A DNA stretch of 59,703 bases from a virus. Numbering within the stretch: the stretch's first letter is position 1; every line of letters starts with the position of its first letter. A model generated the notes under the pieces. That model did not search any database, had not been told where the DNA came from, and saw only the letters and a list, made by a program, of their open reading frames with translations. Of the stretch, positions 17,506-23,586 are shown in pieces. The DNA lies in IMG/VR virus record IMGVR_UViG_3300036770_004625, positions 1 through 59,703 of that record; one strand, given 5' to 3'. A program made the position numbers and the translations under genes.

Positions 17506-19373
17506 GCCTGACATTCATCAAACCTTCCAAGACAGAGTGGCTCCCGCCGGACACGCTCCCCGACCTATCGTCGGCGACAGAAATAGCCATCGACCTCGAA
17601 ACACGGGACCCAAACATGAACACCGAGGGCCCAGGCTGGCCGACCAAGCAGGGCGACATCGTCGGTTTTGCCATTGCCGTGGAGGGCTGGAAGGGTTACT
17701 TGCCCATCAAGCACGAGGGCGGGGGTAACTTGGACGAGGGTATCGTGCGCCGATACGTTCAAAGCGTTCTCGATCTGCCCGCAGACAAGATTTTCTTCAA
17801 CGCCGCCTACGACGTGGGCTGGCTGTTGGCCGAAGGATTTAAGATCAACGGACGCATCCTCGATGCCATGGTTGCCGCCGCGCTGGTCGATGAGAACCGC
17901 ATGAGCTACAGCTTGAACGCCTTGTCCTTCGACTACCTCAAGGAGCTCAAGTCCGAGGAGGGCCTGCGCAAGGCCGCCGCAGAGTTTGGCATCGACCCAA
18001 AGAAAGAGCTCTGGAAGTTGCCTGCCATGTTCGTTGGAGAGTACGCCGAGCAGGATGCGGCACTGACCTTGAAGCTCTGGCAGATCATGAAGATTGAGTT
18101 GATCAAGGAAGAGTGTTCCAACATCTTCGAGCTTGAAACAGCGCTCACGCCTTTGCTAATTAAGATGACCCAGCGCGGCATTCGGCTCAATACCAACAAG
18201 GCCGAGTCTGTCAGCAACTACCTACAGGCTAAGGAGCAGGCCCTGCTTAAACAGATTAAGGATCTCTGCGGGGTTTCGGTGGACATTTGGGCGGCGGCCA
18301 GCATTGCTCGGGCCTTTGACAAGCTCAACCTTTCTTACAACAAAACCGAAAGAGGCGCGCCCAGCTTTACCAAGGGGTTTCTCTCCGCCCATCCCCATCC
18401 GATTGCACAGATGATCGTCGGCGCTCGGGAGTACAACAAAGCCTCTGGAACCTTTGTCCAAAAGCTTTTGGGCTACGCTCGTCATGACGGCAGAGTTCAC
18501 TCTCACATCAACCAAATCCGATCCGATGATGGCGGCACGGTGACCGGGCGATTCTCCATGAACAACCCCAATCTTCAGCAGATCCCCGCTCGGAACGAGG
18601 AAATCGGCCCGATGATCCGGGGCCTGTTCTTACCGGAAGAGGGAGAAGAGTGGGCGAGCCTGGACTACTCCCAGCAAGAACCACGGCTCACGGTCCACTA
18701 CGCTGTATCCATCAAACTTGCCAGCGCCATGGAGGCGGCTCAAAAGTATCGCGAAAACCCCGATGCCGACTTCCATCAAATGGTGGCCGACATGGCAAAG
18801 ATCCCCCGAAAGCAGGCCAAGACCATTGGCCTTGGGCTGACCTACGGCATGGGACGGGCCAAGATGGCCAACGAACTGGACCTAAGTGATGCAGAAGCGG
18901 CAAGTCTGATTGCCAAGTTTCACGACGGCGTCCCGTTCCTGCGCTCCCTGATTACCAGCGTCCAAGCCCGTATCGATGACCCCGAATCGGGAGGAGCCGT
19001 CCGTACTTTGTTGGGCAGGCGGTGCCGGTTTCCACTTTGGGAGCCCGCGACCTACGGCCCACTGCACAAGGCCCTGCCTCGAGATCAGGCGCTTGCCGAG
19101 TACGGGCACCCGATTCGCCGCGCCATGACCTACAAGGGGCTCAACCGATTGATCCAAGGCTCGGCCGCCGACCAAACAAAAAAGGCCCTGCTTGACTGCT
19201 TCAACGAAGTTGGATGCCTTGCCTCGCTTCAGGTGCATGACGAGCTGTGCTTCTCGGTCAAAGACCGGGCGCAGGCAGAAGAATTAAAGAGGGTGATGGA
19301 GGACTGTGTTAAGCTGGAAGTTCCTTGCAAGGTGGACCTAGAGATGGGCCCGTCTTGGGGGGAATCGGCTTAG
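17502..19373 (+). CDS. polA: Family A DNA polymerase with 3'-5' exonuclease, 623 aa
   Basis: The replicative polymerase. The N-terminal DEDDy exonuclease shows IDLET (Asp31, Glu33), NAAYD (Asp104) and YAEQD (Tyr181, Asp185). The polymerase part shows motif A SLDYSQQEPRL (Asp388), motif B RKQAKTIGLGLTYG (Arg436, Lys440, Tyr448) and motif C VHDE (His579, Asp580, Glu581). Position 444 is Leu where E. coli Pol I has Phe762; viral-ecology work has linked Leu here to slower, more accurate synthesis or temperate style. There is no 5' nuclease domain. ATG 17502 overlaps the helicase stop, and a strong terminator follows the gene. Confidence 0.96.
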   Translation: MSLTFIKPSKTEWLPPDTLPDLSSATEIAIDLETRDPNMNTEGPGWPTKQGDIVGFAIAVEGWKGYLPIKHEGGGNLDEGIVRRYVQSVLDLPADKIFFNAAYDVGWLLAEGFKINGRILDAMVAAALVDENRMSYSLNALSFDYLKELKSEEGLRKAAAEFGIDPKKELWKLPAMFVGEYAEQDAALTLKLWQIMKIELIKEECSNIFELETALTPLLIKMTQRGIRLNTNKAESVSNYLQAKEQALLKQIKDLCGVSVDIWAAASIARAFDKLNLSYNKTERGAPSFTKGFLSAHPHPIAQMIVGAREYNKASGTFVQKLLGYARHDGRVHSHINQIRSDDGGTVTGRFSMNNPNLQQIPARNEEIGPMIRGLFLPEEGEEWASLDYSQQEPRLTVHYAVSIKLASAMEAAQKYRENPDADFHQMVADMAKIPRKQAKTIGLGLTYGMGRAKMANELDLSDAEAASLIAKFHDGVPFLRSLITSVQARIDDPESGGAVRTLLGRRCRFPLWEPATYGPLHKALPRDQALAEYGHPIRRAMTYKGLNRLIQGSAADQTKKALLDCFNEVGCLASLQVHDELCFSVKDRAQAEELKRVMEDCVKLEVPCKVDLEMGPSWGESA

Positions 19374-19403
19374 TGAGTCTCCTTCTCCTTACATGGGGGA
19401 TTG

Positions 19404-19436
19404 GTCACCGGGGGGATCCCCCCGGTGACATTTTTT
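19404..19436 (+). terminator. Strong Rho-independent terminator after DNA polymerase
   Basis: A perfect 12-bp GC-rich stem (19404-19415 with 19418-19429, GTCACCGGGGGG on the left arm) is followed by A and TTTTTT at 19431-19436. It closes the replication operon just before the accessory gene at 19448. Confidence 0.93.
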
Positions 19437-19447
19437 AGGAGAAAGCC

Positions 19448-19696
19448 ATGCTAAAGATCGACGGACACGACAACGCCATCCTCGGACCAGCCTTGGTCTG
19501 GGGCACCGACGGCAAGAGGACAGAAGTCCTCGTTTATGACGCCGAACTCATCCGAGCCAACCTCATGAGCGAGGGCATGAGCTCGGAAGAAGCCCGAGAA
19601 TTCATCGAATACAACATCGAAGGCGCCTTTGTAGGAGCCGACACGCCAATCCTGGTATGGACTCAGGACGAATGGTCGGACTGGGTTGACAGCTGA
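19448..19696 (+). CDS. Small acidic hypothetical protein, 82 aa
   Basis: Unknown. The protein is acidic with a beta-rich start (ILGPALVWGTDGKRTEVLVYDAE), a helical middle (SSEEAREFIEYN) and a Trp-rich C-terminus (WTQDEWSDWVDS). It follows the polymerase terminator and has a TTTAGGAGAAAG ribosome site. The -35 element of the next promoter (TTGACA, 19686) lies inside its last codons. Confidence 0.65.
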   Translation: MLKIDGHDNAILGPALVWGTDGKRTEVLVYDAELIRANLMSEGMSSEEAREFIEYNIEGAFVGADTPILVWTQDEWSDWVDS

Positions 19697-19715
19697 GTAA
19701 CCGGTATCCTATAAT
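19686..19715 (+). promoter_or_regulatory. Consensus sigma-70 promoter for a leaderless transcript
   Basis: TTGACA at 19686-19691 and TATAAT at 19710-19715 are exact consensus boxes with an 18-bp spacer. The expected start of RNA is about 19722, one base from the ATG at 19723. No Shine-Dalgarno site can fit, so the mRNA would be leaderless. ACCGGTATCCTATAA around the -10 is shared with the promoter near 25975. Confidence 0.85.
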
Positions 19716-19722
19716 CCTATAC

Positions 19723-19929
19723 ATGGACAAAACCAAATGGAAATCGGTCATCATTCAAGTAGCCACTCATGAAAAGATCAAGGATTTGGCGCACTTTCAG
19801 AAGTTGCCGATCAATCATGTCCTCGAGAGGTTGGTTGAGGAGGCGTGGAACAAGATCTACGGACCACGGACCGCTCCAAGTCCGTACTTGGACCCAGCGC
19901 CTAAGGGAGTTTTTCGCAGTAAGGCTTAG
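19723..19929 (+). CDS. Probable ribbon-helix-helix-type small DNA-binding protein, 68 aa
   Basis: The pattern KWKSVIIQVATHEKIKDLAHF then PINHVLERLVEEAW gives one beta strand and two helices, the size and order of a ribbon-helix-helix fold; this is inferred from pattern only. The C-terminus is Pro-rich. It is expressed from a perfect sigma-70 promoter placed so close that the mRNA should be leaderless. Such a gene could act as an early regulator, perhaps of the palindromic operator promoters downstream. The alternative is an unrelated small helical protein. Confidence 0.6.
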   Translation: MDKTKWKSVIIQVATHEKIKDLAHFQKLPINHVLERLVEEAWNKIYGPRTAPSPYLDPAPKGVFRSKA

Positions 19930-19963
19930 CAGTAGATTTTTCAACAATCAGAAAGGAGAAAGT

Positions 19964-20011
19964 ATGTGGCCCTACGTTATTGCAGCAATTATCCTGGGAG
20001 CAATCCTATGA
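19964..20011 (+). CDS. 15-residue hydrophobic micro-protein
   Basis: ATG 19964 follows an excellent GAAAGGAGAAAGT site and encodes MWPYVIAAIILGAIL, which is almost entirely hydrophobic and long enough to lie in a membrane. Its TGA overlaps the next start as ATGA (20008-20011). It may be a real membrane peptide or a leader that couples translation of the next gene. Confidence 0.55.
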   Translation: MWPYVIAAIILGAIL

Positions 20012-20301
20012 AGCTGCTAACAGAAGAGCAAACGGAGAACGTCCAAGGCATGAAGTTTGCCAGTGCCATGGACGTTGCCAATTTGCAGTACTGGAAGAGT
20101 GTTGCTCGTCGGTATCGTCGTCAGCGCGATGAAGCTTTAGAGAGGGTTCATTTTCTGCGTAATAAGCTTTTGCAGGAGACGGGCCGTGCTTACGATGGGC
20201 ATGACTATCTGCGCCTTGTCATCAAGACCGCCTCCAAGCCGTCTTGGCGATACAGGCTTCTTTTTGCCATTGAGCGCCTGCTCAAAGTGAGGGGCAAATG
20301 A
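20008..20301 (+). CDS. Basic hypothetical protein, 97 aa
   Basis: Unknown. The start chosen is ATG 20008, in ATGA overlap with the 15-aa micro-protein. The central part is a charged, Arg-rich helix (YWKSVARRYRRQRDEALERVHFLRNKL), possibly a coiled coil or nucleic-acid binding helix, followed by a basic amphipathic C-terminus (SWRYRLLFAIERLLKVRGK). It ends in ATGA overlap with the 55-aa gene that follows. Confidence 0.6.
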   Translation: MKLLTEEQTENVQGMKFASAMDVANLQYWKSVARRYRRQRDEALERVHFLRNKLLQETGRAYDGHDYLRLVIKTASKPSWRYRLLFAIERLLKVRGK

Positions 20302-20465
20302 AAGAGCCTATGCACCCATCTGGCCTGCCAATGTCGCGTTGGAATTGGCCGTTCAAAACTGCGGAAGAACGAAAGCTTGTTGCCGCATGGTTCAAAAAAG
20401 CCGCCGTCCAAGAACGAGATTTAAACAAACCAGATCCCGCTAAATACGGGACAGCACCCTTTTAA
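20298..20465 (+). CDS. Small hypothetical protein, 55 aa
   Basis: This frame starts in ATGA overlap with the 97-aa gene and ends at TAA 20463-20465. It encodes a basic, Trp- and Pro-containing protein (SRWNWPFKTAEERKLVAAWF) that ends in PAKYGTAPF. No family is recognised. The overlaps on its left side and the lack of a gap make it likely to be translated. Confidence 0.6.
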   Translation: MKEPMHPSGLPMSRWNWPFKTAEERKLVAAWFKKAAVQERDLNKPDPAKYGTAPF

Positions 20466-20476
20466 GGAGATTACCT

Positions 20477-20848
20477 ATGAAAACTAAAGTACAACCCAAA
20501 CGCCGTGGCCGTCCCCCTGGATCAAAGAATAAGACCACCGCTCGCCGTGGCCGCCCGCCAAAGTCGGCTACCCCGACCACCATCGATACGACCTTGGACC
20601 AACGCGCCGGACGTTACGGACTGTTCCTCGGTCAGGCCGAGATCTCTCAGAACTTCAAGCAGTTGGTCTACCACTACTTGGTTCACCGGGAAAAGACCCT
20701 GGACGTGGACCAAGCCGAGGCCCTCGAGATGATCGTCCACAAGATCGCCCGCATCATCAACGGCGATGCGGACTACTCCGACAGTTGGAGAGACATTGCA
20801 GGCTACGCCATGCTGATTAGCGATCGGCTCGAAGGCCGACCACGATGA
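20477..20848 (+). CDS. AT-hook protein with DUF6378-like domain, 123 aa
   Basis: The N-terminal 35 residues hold two AT-hook motifs (RRGRPPGSKNK and RRGRPPKSA), which bind the minor groove of AT-rich DNA. The C-terminal 60 residues (EALEMIVHKIARIINGDADY, then SWRDIAGYAMLI) match the DUF6378 pattern, an all-helical domain I believe is related to MazG-type nucleotide hydrolases. It has an AAGGAGA site and overlaps the next gene by 4 bp. The AT-hooks could target the AT-rich region near 23250. Confidence 0.75.
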   Translation: MKTKVQPKRRGRPPGSKNKTTARRGRPPKSATPTTIDTTLDQRAGRYGLFLGQAEISQNFKQLVYHYLVHREKTLDVDQAEALEMIVHKIARIINGDADYSDSWRDIAGYAMLISDRLEGRPR

Positions 20849-21117
20849 ACCCTAAAGAGCAAAAGAAGATCATGGATGTTCTCATCAGCATGAACGCTGA
20901 GAGCAGGAAGCTACACACCATGAAACAGCTTTCACTAAACTCGGTGAACTTCGCCATTGAGGCAGGCTTAGATCCTGCTGAGTCGCTGGTGGCCCTGGCC
21001 ACCACTGTCGCAGTCATCGGGAAGGTCTCTGAAATTCCCCTGCGCGAACTCGTCTCCGCAACCGTTAAATGCTATGAGGACATGTATGCAAACCCCAACC
21101 AACCAACAATGCAGTGA
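20845..21117 (+). CDS. Small helical hypothetical protein, 90 aa
   Basis: Unknown, entirely helical, with no cysteine cluster or membrane span. The repeated use of ATGA overlaps here (start 20845) places it in the same translational chain as the AT-hook protein. The middle (EAGLDPAESLVALATTVAVIGKV) could be a helix-turn-helix-like hairpin, but this is weak. Confidence 0.6.
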   Translation: MNPKEQKKIMDVLISMNAESRKLHTMKQLSLNSVNFAIEAGLDPAESLVALATTVAVIGKVSEIPLRELVSATVKCYEDMYANPNQPTMQ

Positions 21118-21301
21118 TATTGGAGGTGACGTGGTCACCATCAACCAATCGGCCCGCCTCCTGCAAGAGGTCCTGGCCGAAGCCCACCCGAGCCAGGAAC
21201 AACTCAACGCGGCCGAAGAGCTGTGCCTAAAGATCCACCGCTCCACCTGCGCCATCCTCGTCTGGGCAGAACAAAAGAAAAAGGCTGTTGACAACGTGTA
21301 A
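21086..21301 (+). CDS. Small helical hypothetical protein, 71 aa
   Basis: Unknown helical protein. The start is uncertain: ATG 21086 has AGGA upstream but overlaps the previous gene by 32 bp, while GTG 21131 sits just after GGAGGT with very short spacing. Its last codons contain the -35 of the next promoter (TTGACA at 21288). Confidence 0.5.
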   Translation: MQTPTNQQCSDIGGDVVTINQSARLLQEVLAEAHPSQEQLNAAEELCLKIHRSTCAILVWAEQKKKAVDNV

Positions 21302-21316
21302 AACTACCCGTAGTAT
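21288..21316 (+). promoter_or_regulatory. Sigma-70 promoter with overlapping palindromic operator
   Basis: TTGACA (21288-21293), a 17-bp spacer and TAGTAT (21311-21316) form a good promoter for the gene at 21348. The 12-bp near-palindrome ACTACCCGTAGT lies at 21303-21314, covering the end of the spacer and most of the -10. Closely related palindromes sit in the promoters at 24583 and 25166, so it is probably an operator for one shared repressor. Confidence 0.75.
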
Positions 21317-21347
21317 GAAGCTGTAGTACTTAATAAAGGAGAAAGAA

Positions 21348-21590
21348 ATGACGTTCCTCAGAGAGAAGTACCTCTTGCCTTGCGCCTTTGCCGCTGTGTT
21401 TCTTTGCGGCATGTTGGCCTCGGCATTCATTGGTGGGCTCATCGTCCACGATCCAACGCCCAAGGTCCTCGAAGCGTACAAGCGGGGCAAGCAGGACGCC
21501 CTGACGATCAAGCGCGGCAATACGGAGCTTGAGATGACGTGCGCCGCTTTGTGGCAGAGCAACCAGCCGTTCTTAGGAGAGCACAAATGA
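21348..21590 (+). CDS. Small membrane-anchored protein, 80 aa
   Basis: The N-terminus has a basic stretch (LREKY) followed by a hydrophobic segment of about 24 residues ending in GGLIV, either one membrane span or an uncleaved signal. The rest is charged and probably cytoplasmic or periplasmic. It has a strong AAGGAGAAAG site and is the first gene after an operator-controlled promoter. An early host-membrane role such as superinfection exclusion is possible but not shown. Confidence 0.65.
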   Translation: MTFLREKYLLPCAFAAVFLCGMLASAFIGGLIVHDPTPKVLEAYKRGKQDALTIKRGNTELEMTCAALWQSNQPFLGEHK

Positions 21591-21823
21591 GCCTAGACAC
21601 ACTAAAGCTCTCGCTCGACGGGAGAGAAGTGGTGGATGCGGAGTTGGCCGGATTAGATAGCGCCGACTACCCCGACTTTTGCGATGCGTACTTCGACAAA
21701 GCATTCTTTGCCGATACAGGCGAGGCCTTGGACGACGAACAACTCGACCGTCTTGCCGAACAAAACCCCGACGAACTACACGTCTTGGCCCATCGGACCA
21801 TTCGCTACGGAGGAAGAGGATGA
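21587..21823 (+). CDS. Acidic hypothetical protein, 78 aa
   Basis: Very acidic (about one residue in four is Asp or Glu), and Tyr/Phe-rich in the middle (SADYPDFCDAYFDKAFF). Start ATG 21587 overlaps the previous stop as ATGA. High acidity recalls DNA-mimic or small inhibitor proteins, but no family is recognised. Confidence 0.6.
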   Translation: MSLDTLKLSLDGREVVDAELAGLDSADYPDFCDAYFDKAFFADTGEALDDEQLDRLAEQNPDELHVLAHRTIRYGGRG

Positions 21824-22128
21824 CAAACGACGAAATTCTCATGCTGGTTGCCCAGGTCATGACCAGCGGCATCAAGCAAGAAGGAGCAAAGTTCACGCTC
21901 CCCGAATCAATGATCATCGAGCTCGTCCGACGGGCGCAGAAGGCAGAGCGTGAGGCGTGTGCGAAGGTGTGTGAGGAACTTGTGCTGGCTTACGCTGGAA
22001 ATGCCTCTGCTACCGCCAACCAATGTGCTGACGCAATCCGAGCAAGGGGGGATGAGGAAAGATTTTCGAAGGATTGGCAAGAAACCGTAGCCAGAGTAGA
22101 AGCCAAACTAAAGGAGAAGAACACATGA
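21820..22128 (+). CDS. Hypothetical protein, 102 aa
   Basis: Start ATG 21820 is in ATGA overlap and has AGGAAGAGG upstream. The segment REACAKVCEELV...ADAIRAR is a helical pattern common in small uncharacterised phage proteins. The last residues (EAKLKEKNT) are nearly identical to the end of the following protein, also at DNA level, suggesting a duplicated 3' end or a gene-junction cassette. Confidence 0.6.
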   Translation: MTNDEILMLVAQVMTSGIKQEGAKFTLPESMIIELVRRAQKAEREACAKVCEELVLAYAGNASATANQCADAIRARGDEERFSKDWQETVARVEAKLKEKNT

Positions 22129-22502
22129 CCAAAGAAGAGATCGCAGAGATTGTCCACGGGATGCCACAGGGCATGACCGCAGATGATTATTTGGTCGAGC
22201 TTGTGAGCCGAGCCGTCACCCCACTTGAACAACGGATCAAGCTCCTACGAGACGAAGTCGCATGGGCCGAAAACGGCTACACAAAACATAAATGGGTCGG
22301 GCTCACGGACCAAGAAATCACCGATCTCTACCTCCTGGCAGGAATCATCCCCTGGACAAAACATACCATCGGCCCCAATCCGTCTTTAGTTGGAGGCGTG
22401 TTCCTCACCCCTTTCGTAGAAGACGGAATGGACGGGGACGGCACTTGCCTGAGACAGTTTGCCCAATTGATCGAGGCCAAGCTGAAAGAGAAGAACACAT
22501 GA
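22125..22502 (+). CDS. Hypothetical protein, 125 aa
   Basis: Start ATG 22125 is in ATGA overlap. The N-terminal half is helical, and the middle contains WVGLTDQEITDLYLLAG, a pattern I have seen in small uncharacterised phage proteins. It ends in IEAKLKEKNT, like its neighbour. The function is unknown. Confidence 0.6.
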   Translation: MTKEEIAEIVHGMPQGMTADDYLVELVSRAVTPLEQRIKLLRDEVAWAENGYTKHKWVGLTDQEITDLYLLAGIIPWTKHTIGPNPSLVGGVFLTPFVEDGMDGDGTCLRQFAQLIEAKLKEKNT

Positions 22503-22519
22503 GGGGGACTACCAAATGA
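22499..22519 (+). CDS. Six-codon relay ORF between two genes
   Basis: ATG 22499 overlaps the previous stop and encodes MRGTTK before TGA 22517-22519, which itself overlaps the next ATG at 22516. It contains a GGGGG tract that may serve as ribosome-binding site for the next gene. It may only pass terminating ribosomes along. Confidence 0.3.
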   Translation: MRGTTK

Positions 22520-22719
22520 GGTGCATCTACTGCGACGGGGAGGAAACAAAAGTGCTCGACACCCGCAAATTCCCGGACCGCGAACCTTGGATCACCCGAA
22601 CCCGCCGGTGCTACACCTGCCTTGAGCGCTTCAAAACCGTCGAAATCCCCGTCGGAGAACTCAAAACCAACTTCTTTGAGGACGAAAGCAATGAGATCGA
22701 AATCGATGACGATCAATAA
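22516..22719 (+). CDS. NrdR-like zinc-ribbon protein without ATP-cone, 67 aa
   Basis: The N-terminal 40 residues match the NrdR zinc ribbon: CIYC (Cys3, Cys6), KVLDTR, RTRRCYTCLERFKT (Cys32, Cys35). NrdR represses ribonucleotide reductase genes by binding NrdR boxes. Here the ATP-cone domain that senses nucleotides is missing and is replaced by a short acidic tail. No ribonucleotide reductase gene is in the genome, so a target would be a host promoter, or the protein has another zinc-binding role. Confidence 0.75.
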   Translation: MRCIYCDGEETKVLDTRKFPDREPWITRTRRCYTCLERFKTVEIPVGELKTNFFEDESNEIEIDDDQ

Positions 22720-23065
22720 AGCATTTGCCGCAATGTTTCTTGCCCTTGCACTAACCCCCACCGTATCCCAGGCCACGGTCTACGAAACAGGAAACCAACT
22801 GCTCAGAGACCTCGAAGATATAAACAAGACCGGCTTTGGCCCCTCCTACGCCCTGGGATACATCGTAGGGGCCGCAGACGCTTACGGCGGAGCATCCCTG
22901 TGCATCCCCGCCTCGGTTACGAAAGGACAGCTCAACGACGTCGTACACGCGTTCCTGAAACAAGAACCAGGGATCAGGCACCTACCGGCAGACGTGCTCG
23001 TGCTTGTAGCGCTCGGGAACCACTGGGCATGCCCGAAGGAAGCCAAGAAAAAAGGCAAGGTATGA
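22691..23065 (+). CDS. Secreted Rap1a/Tai-like protein, 124 aa
   Basis: The start chosen is ATG 22691 (ATG 22706 is also possible). The N-terminus is a signal peptide: basic MRSKSMTINK, hydrophobic AAMFLALALTP, then VSQA before a likely cleavage. The mature part has the Rap1a/Tai pattern: GYIVGAADAYGG, CIPASVTKGQLNDVV, FLKQEPGIRHLPADVLVLVAL and a last Cys (WACPK), so one disulfide is likely. The family includes periplasmic immunity proteins against type VI secretion amidases and many phage proteins of unknown use. The gene ends where the repeat region starts. Confidence 0.75.
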   Translation: MRSKSMTINKAFAAMFLALALTPTVSQATVYETGNQLLRDLEDINKTGFGPSYALGYIVGAADAYGGASLCIPASVTKGQLNDVVHAFLKQEPGIRHLPADVLVLVALGNHWACPKEAKKKGKV

Positions 23066-23067
23066 GA

Positions 23068-23130
23068 GGTGTAGAAGGCGCAAAGAGGTGTAGAGAAAGG
23101 GGTGTAGAAGAGGTGTAGAGAAGGTGTAGA
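23068..23130 (+). repeat. Five GGTGTAGA direct repeats
   Basis: Copies start at 23068, 23087, 23101, 23112 and 23123, spaced 19, 14, 11 and 11 bp. The last spacings equal about one DNA turn, so a protein could bind the same face of the helix. The strand is almost pure purine apart from the T residues. Confidence 0.85.
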
Positions 23131-23231
23131 AACGTAATGCCCAGGCAGGATAAGGGCTGCAAGCGAAGTGAGCGGTTATTTATGGATCAAGGAACACGGA
23201 CCAGGGGCCAGAGGAGAGAGGAAAATTGCCT

Positions 23232-23476
23232 TATACGCTGAAAATTCAAAAAAAGTTTTTTATGATCACCAAAAATCAAAATTTGACGTAATTGGTGTAA
23301 TAGACGTAATTTCTATTTGTTTTCAATGAGTTATAAATTACAGCGAATTACAGTAGTGTTTTGACGTAATTACTGATGTTACAATTAACCATGCTTTTTA
23401 ACCTTTCGTACTACAAACGTCCAGGAATTCATAAAAAAAGAAAAGTTTTTTTTTTTTTTTGAATTTTCAGCGTATA
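23232..23476 (+). repeat. Long-range 23-bp perfect inverted repeat
   Basis: The left arm 23232-23254 begins TATACGCTGAAAATTC and ends in seven A residues. The right arm 23454-23476 is its exact reverse complement. The arms are separated by 199 bp of AT-rich DNA, so a giant hairpin or a protein-bridged loop is possible. Confidence 0.9.
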
Positions 23477-23586
23477 TGGTGAGGGCGGAGGGGCGAAAAG
23501 TTACACCTGTGAAGGAGAGCCGTAATGTTATTTGTCGTAATTTTGGGAGTGTTCTTTGTGATGCTTTTTCTGGAGGATCGATTGAA

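Larger units (their letters stand above)
23066..23586 (+). other. Non-coding AT-rich region, candidate replication origin
   Basis: This 520-bp stretch has no convincing gene. It contains five GGTGTAGA repeats (23068-23130), long A and T runs, GACGTAATT three times (23285, 23303, 23363) with a variant GTCGTAATT at 23534, a double AATTACAG, and 23-bp inverted repeats at 23232-23254 and 23454-23476. Iteron-like repeats beside an AT-rich, easily melted region are typical of origins. It lies between the small accessory genes and the terminase genes. A role in packaging-site recognition is an alternative, because terminase small subunit is next. Confidence 0.55.

Noticed and set aside
23068-23130. 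Short repeats considered as a CRISPR array
   Set aside because: The units are only 8 bp, with 3-11 bp between them, far below repeat and spacer sizes; iteron-like repeats fit better.
23446-23460. 15-base T run considered as a terminator tail
   Set aside because: There is no GC-rich stem immediately before it; it is part of the AT-rich region and the long inverted repeat.
23476-23586. N-terminal extension of the terminase small subunit from 23476
   Set aside because: GGAGG before ATG 23587 marks the start; the extension adds a non-conserved-looking stretch that overlaps the inverted repeat.
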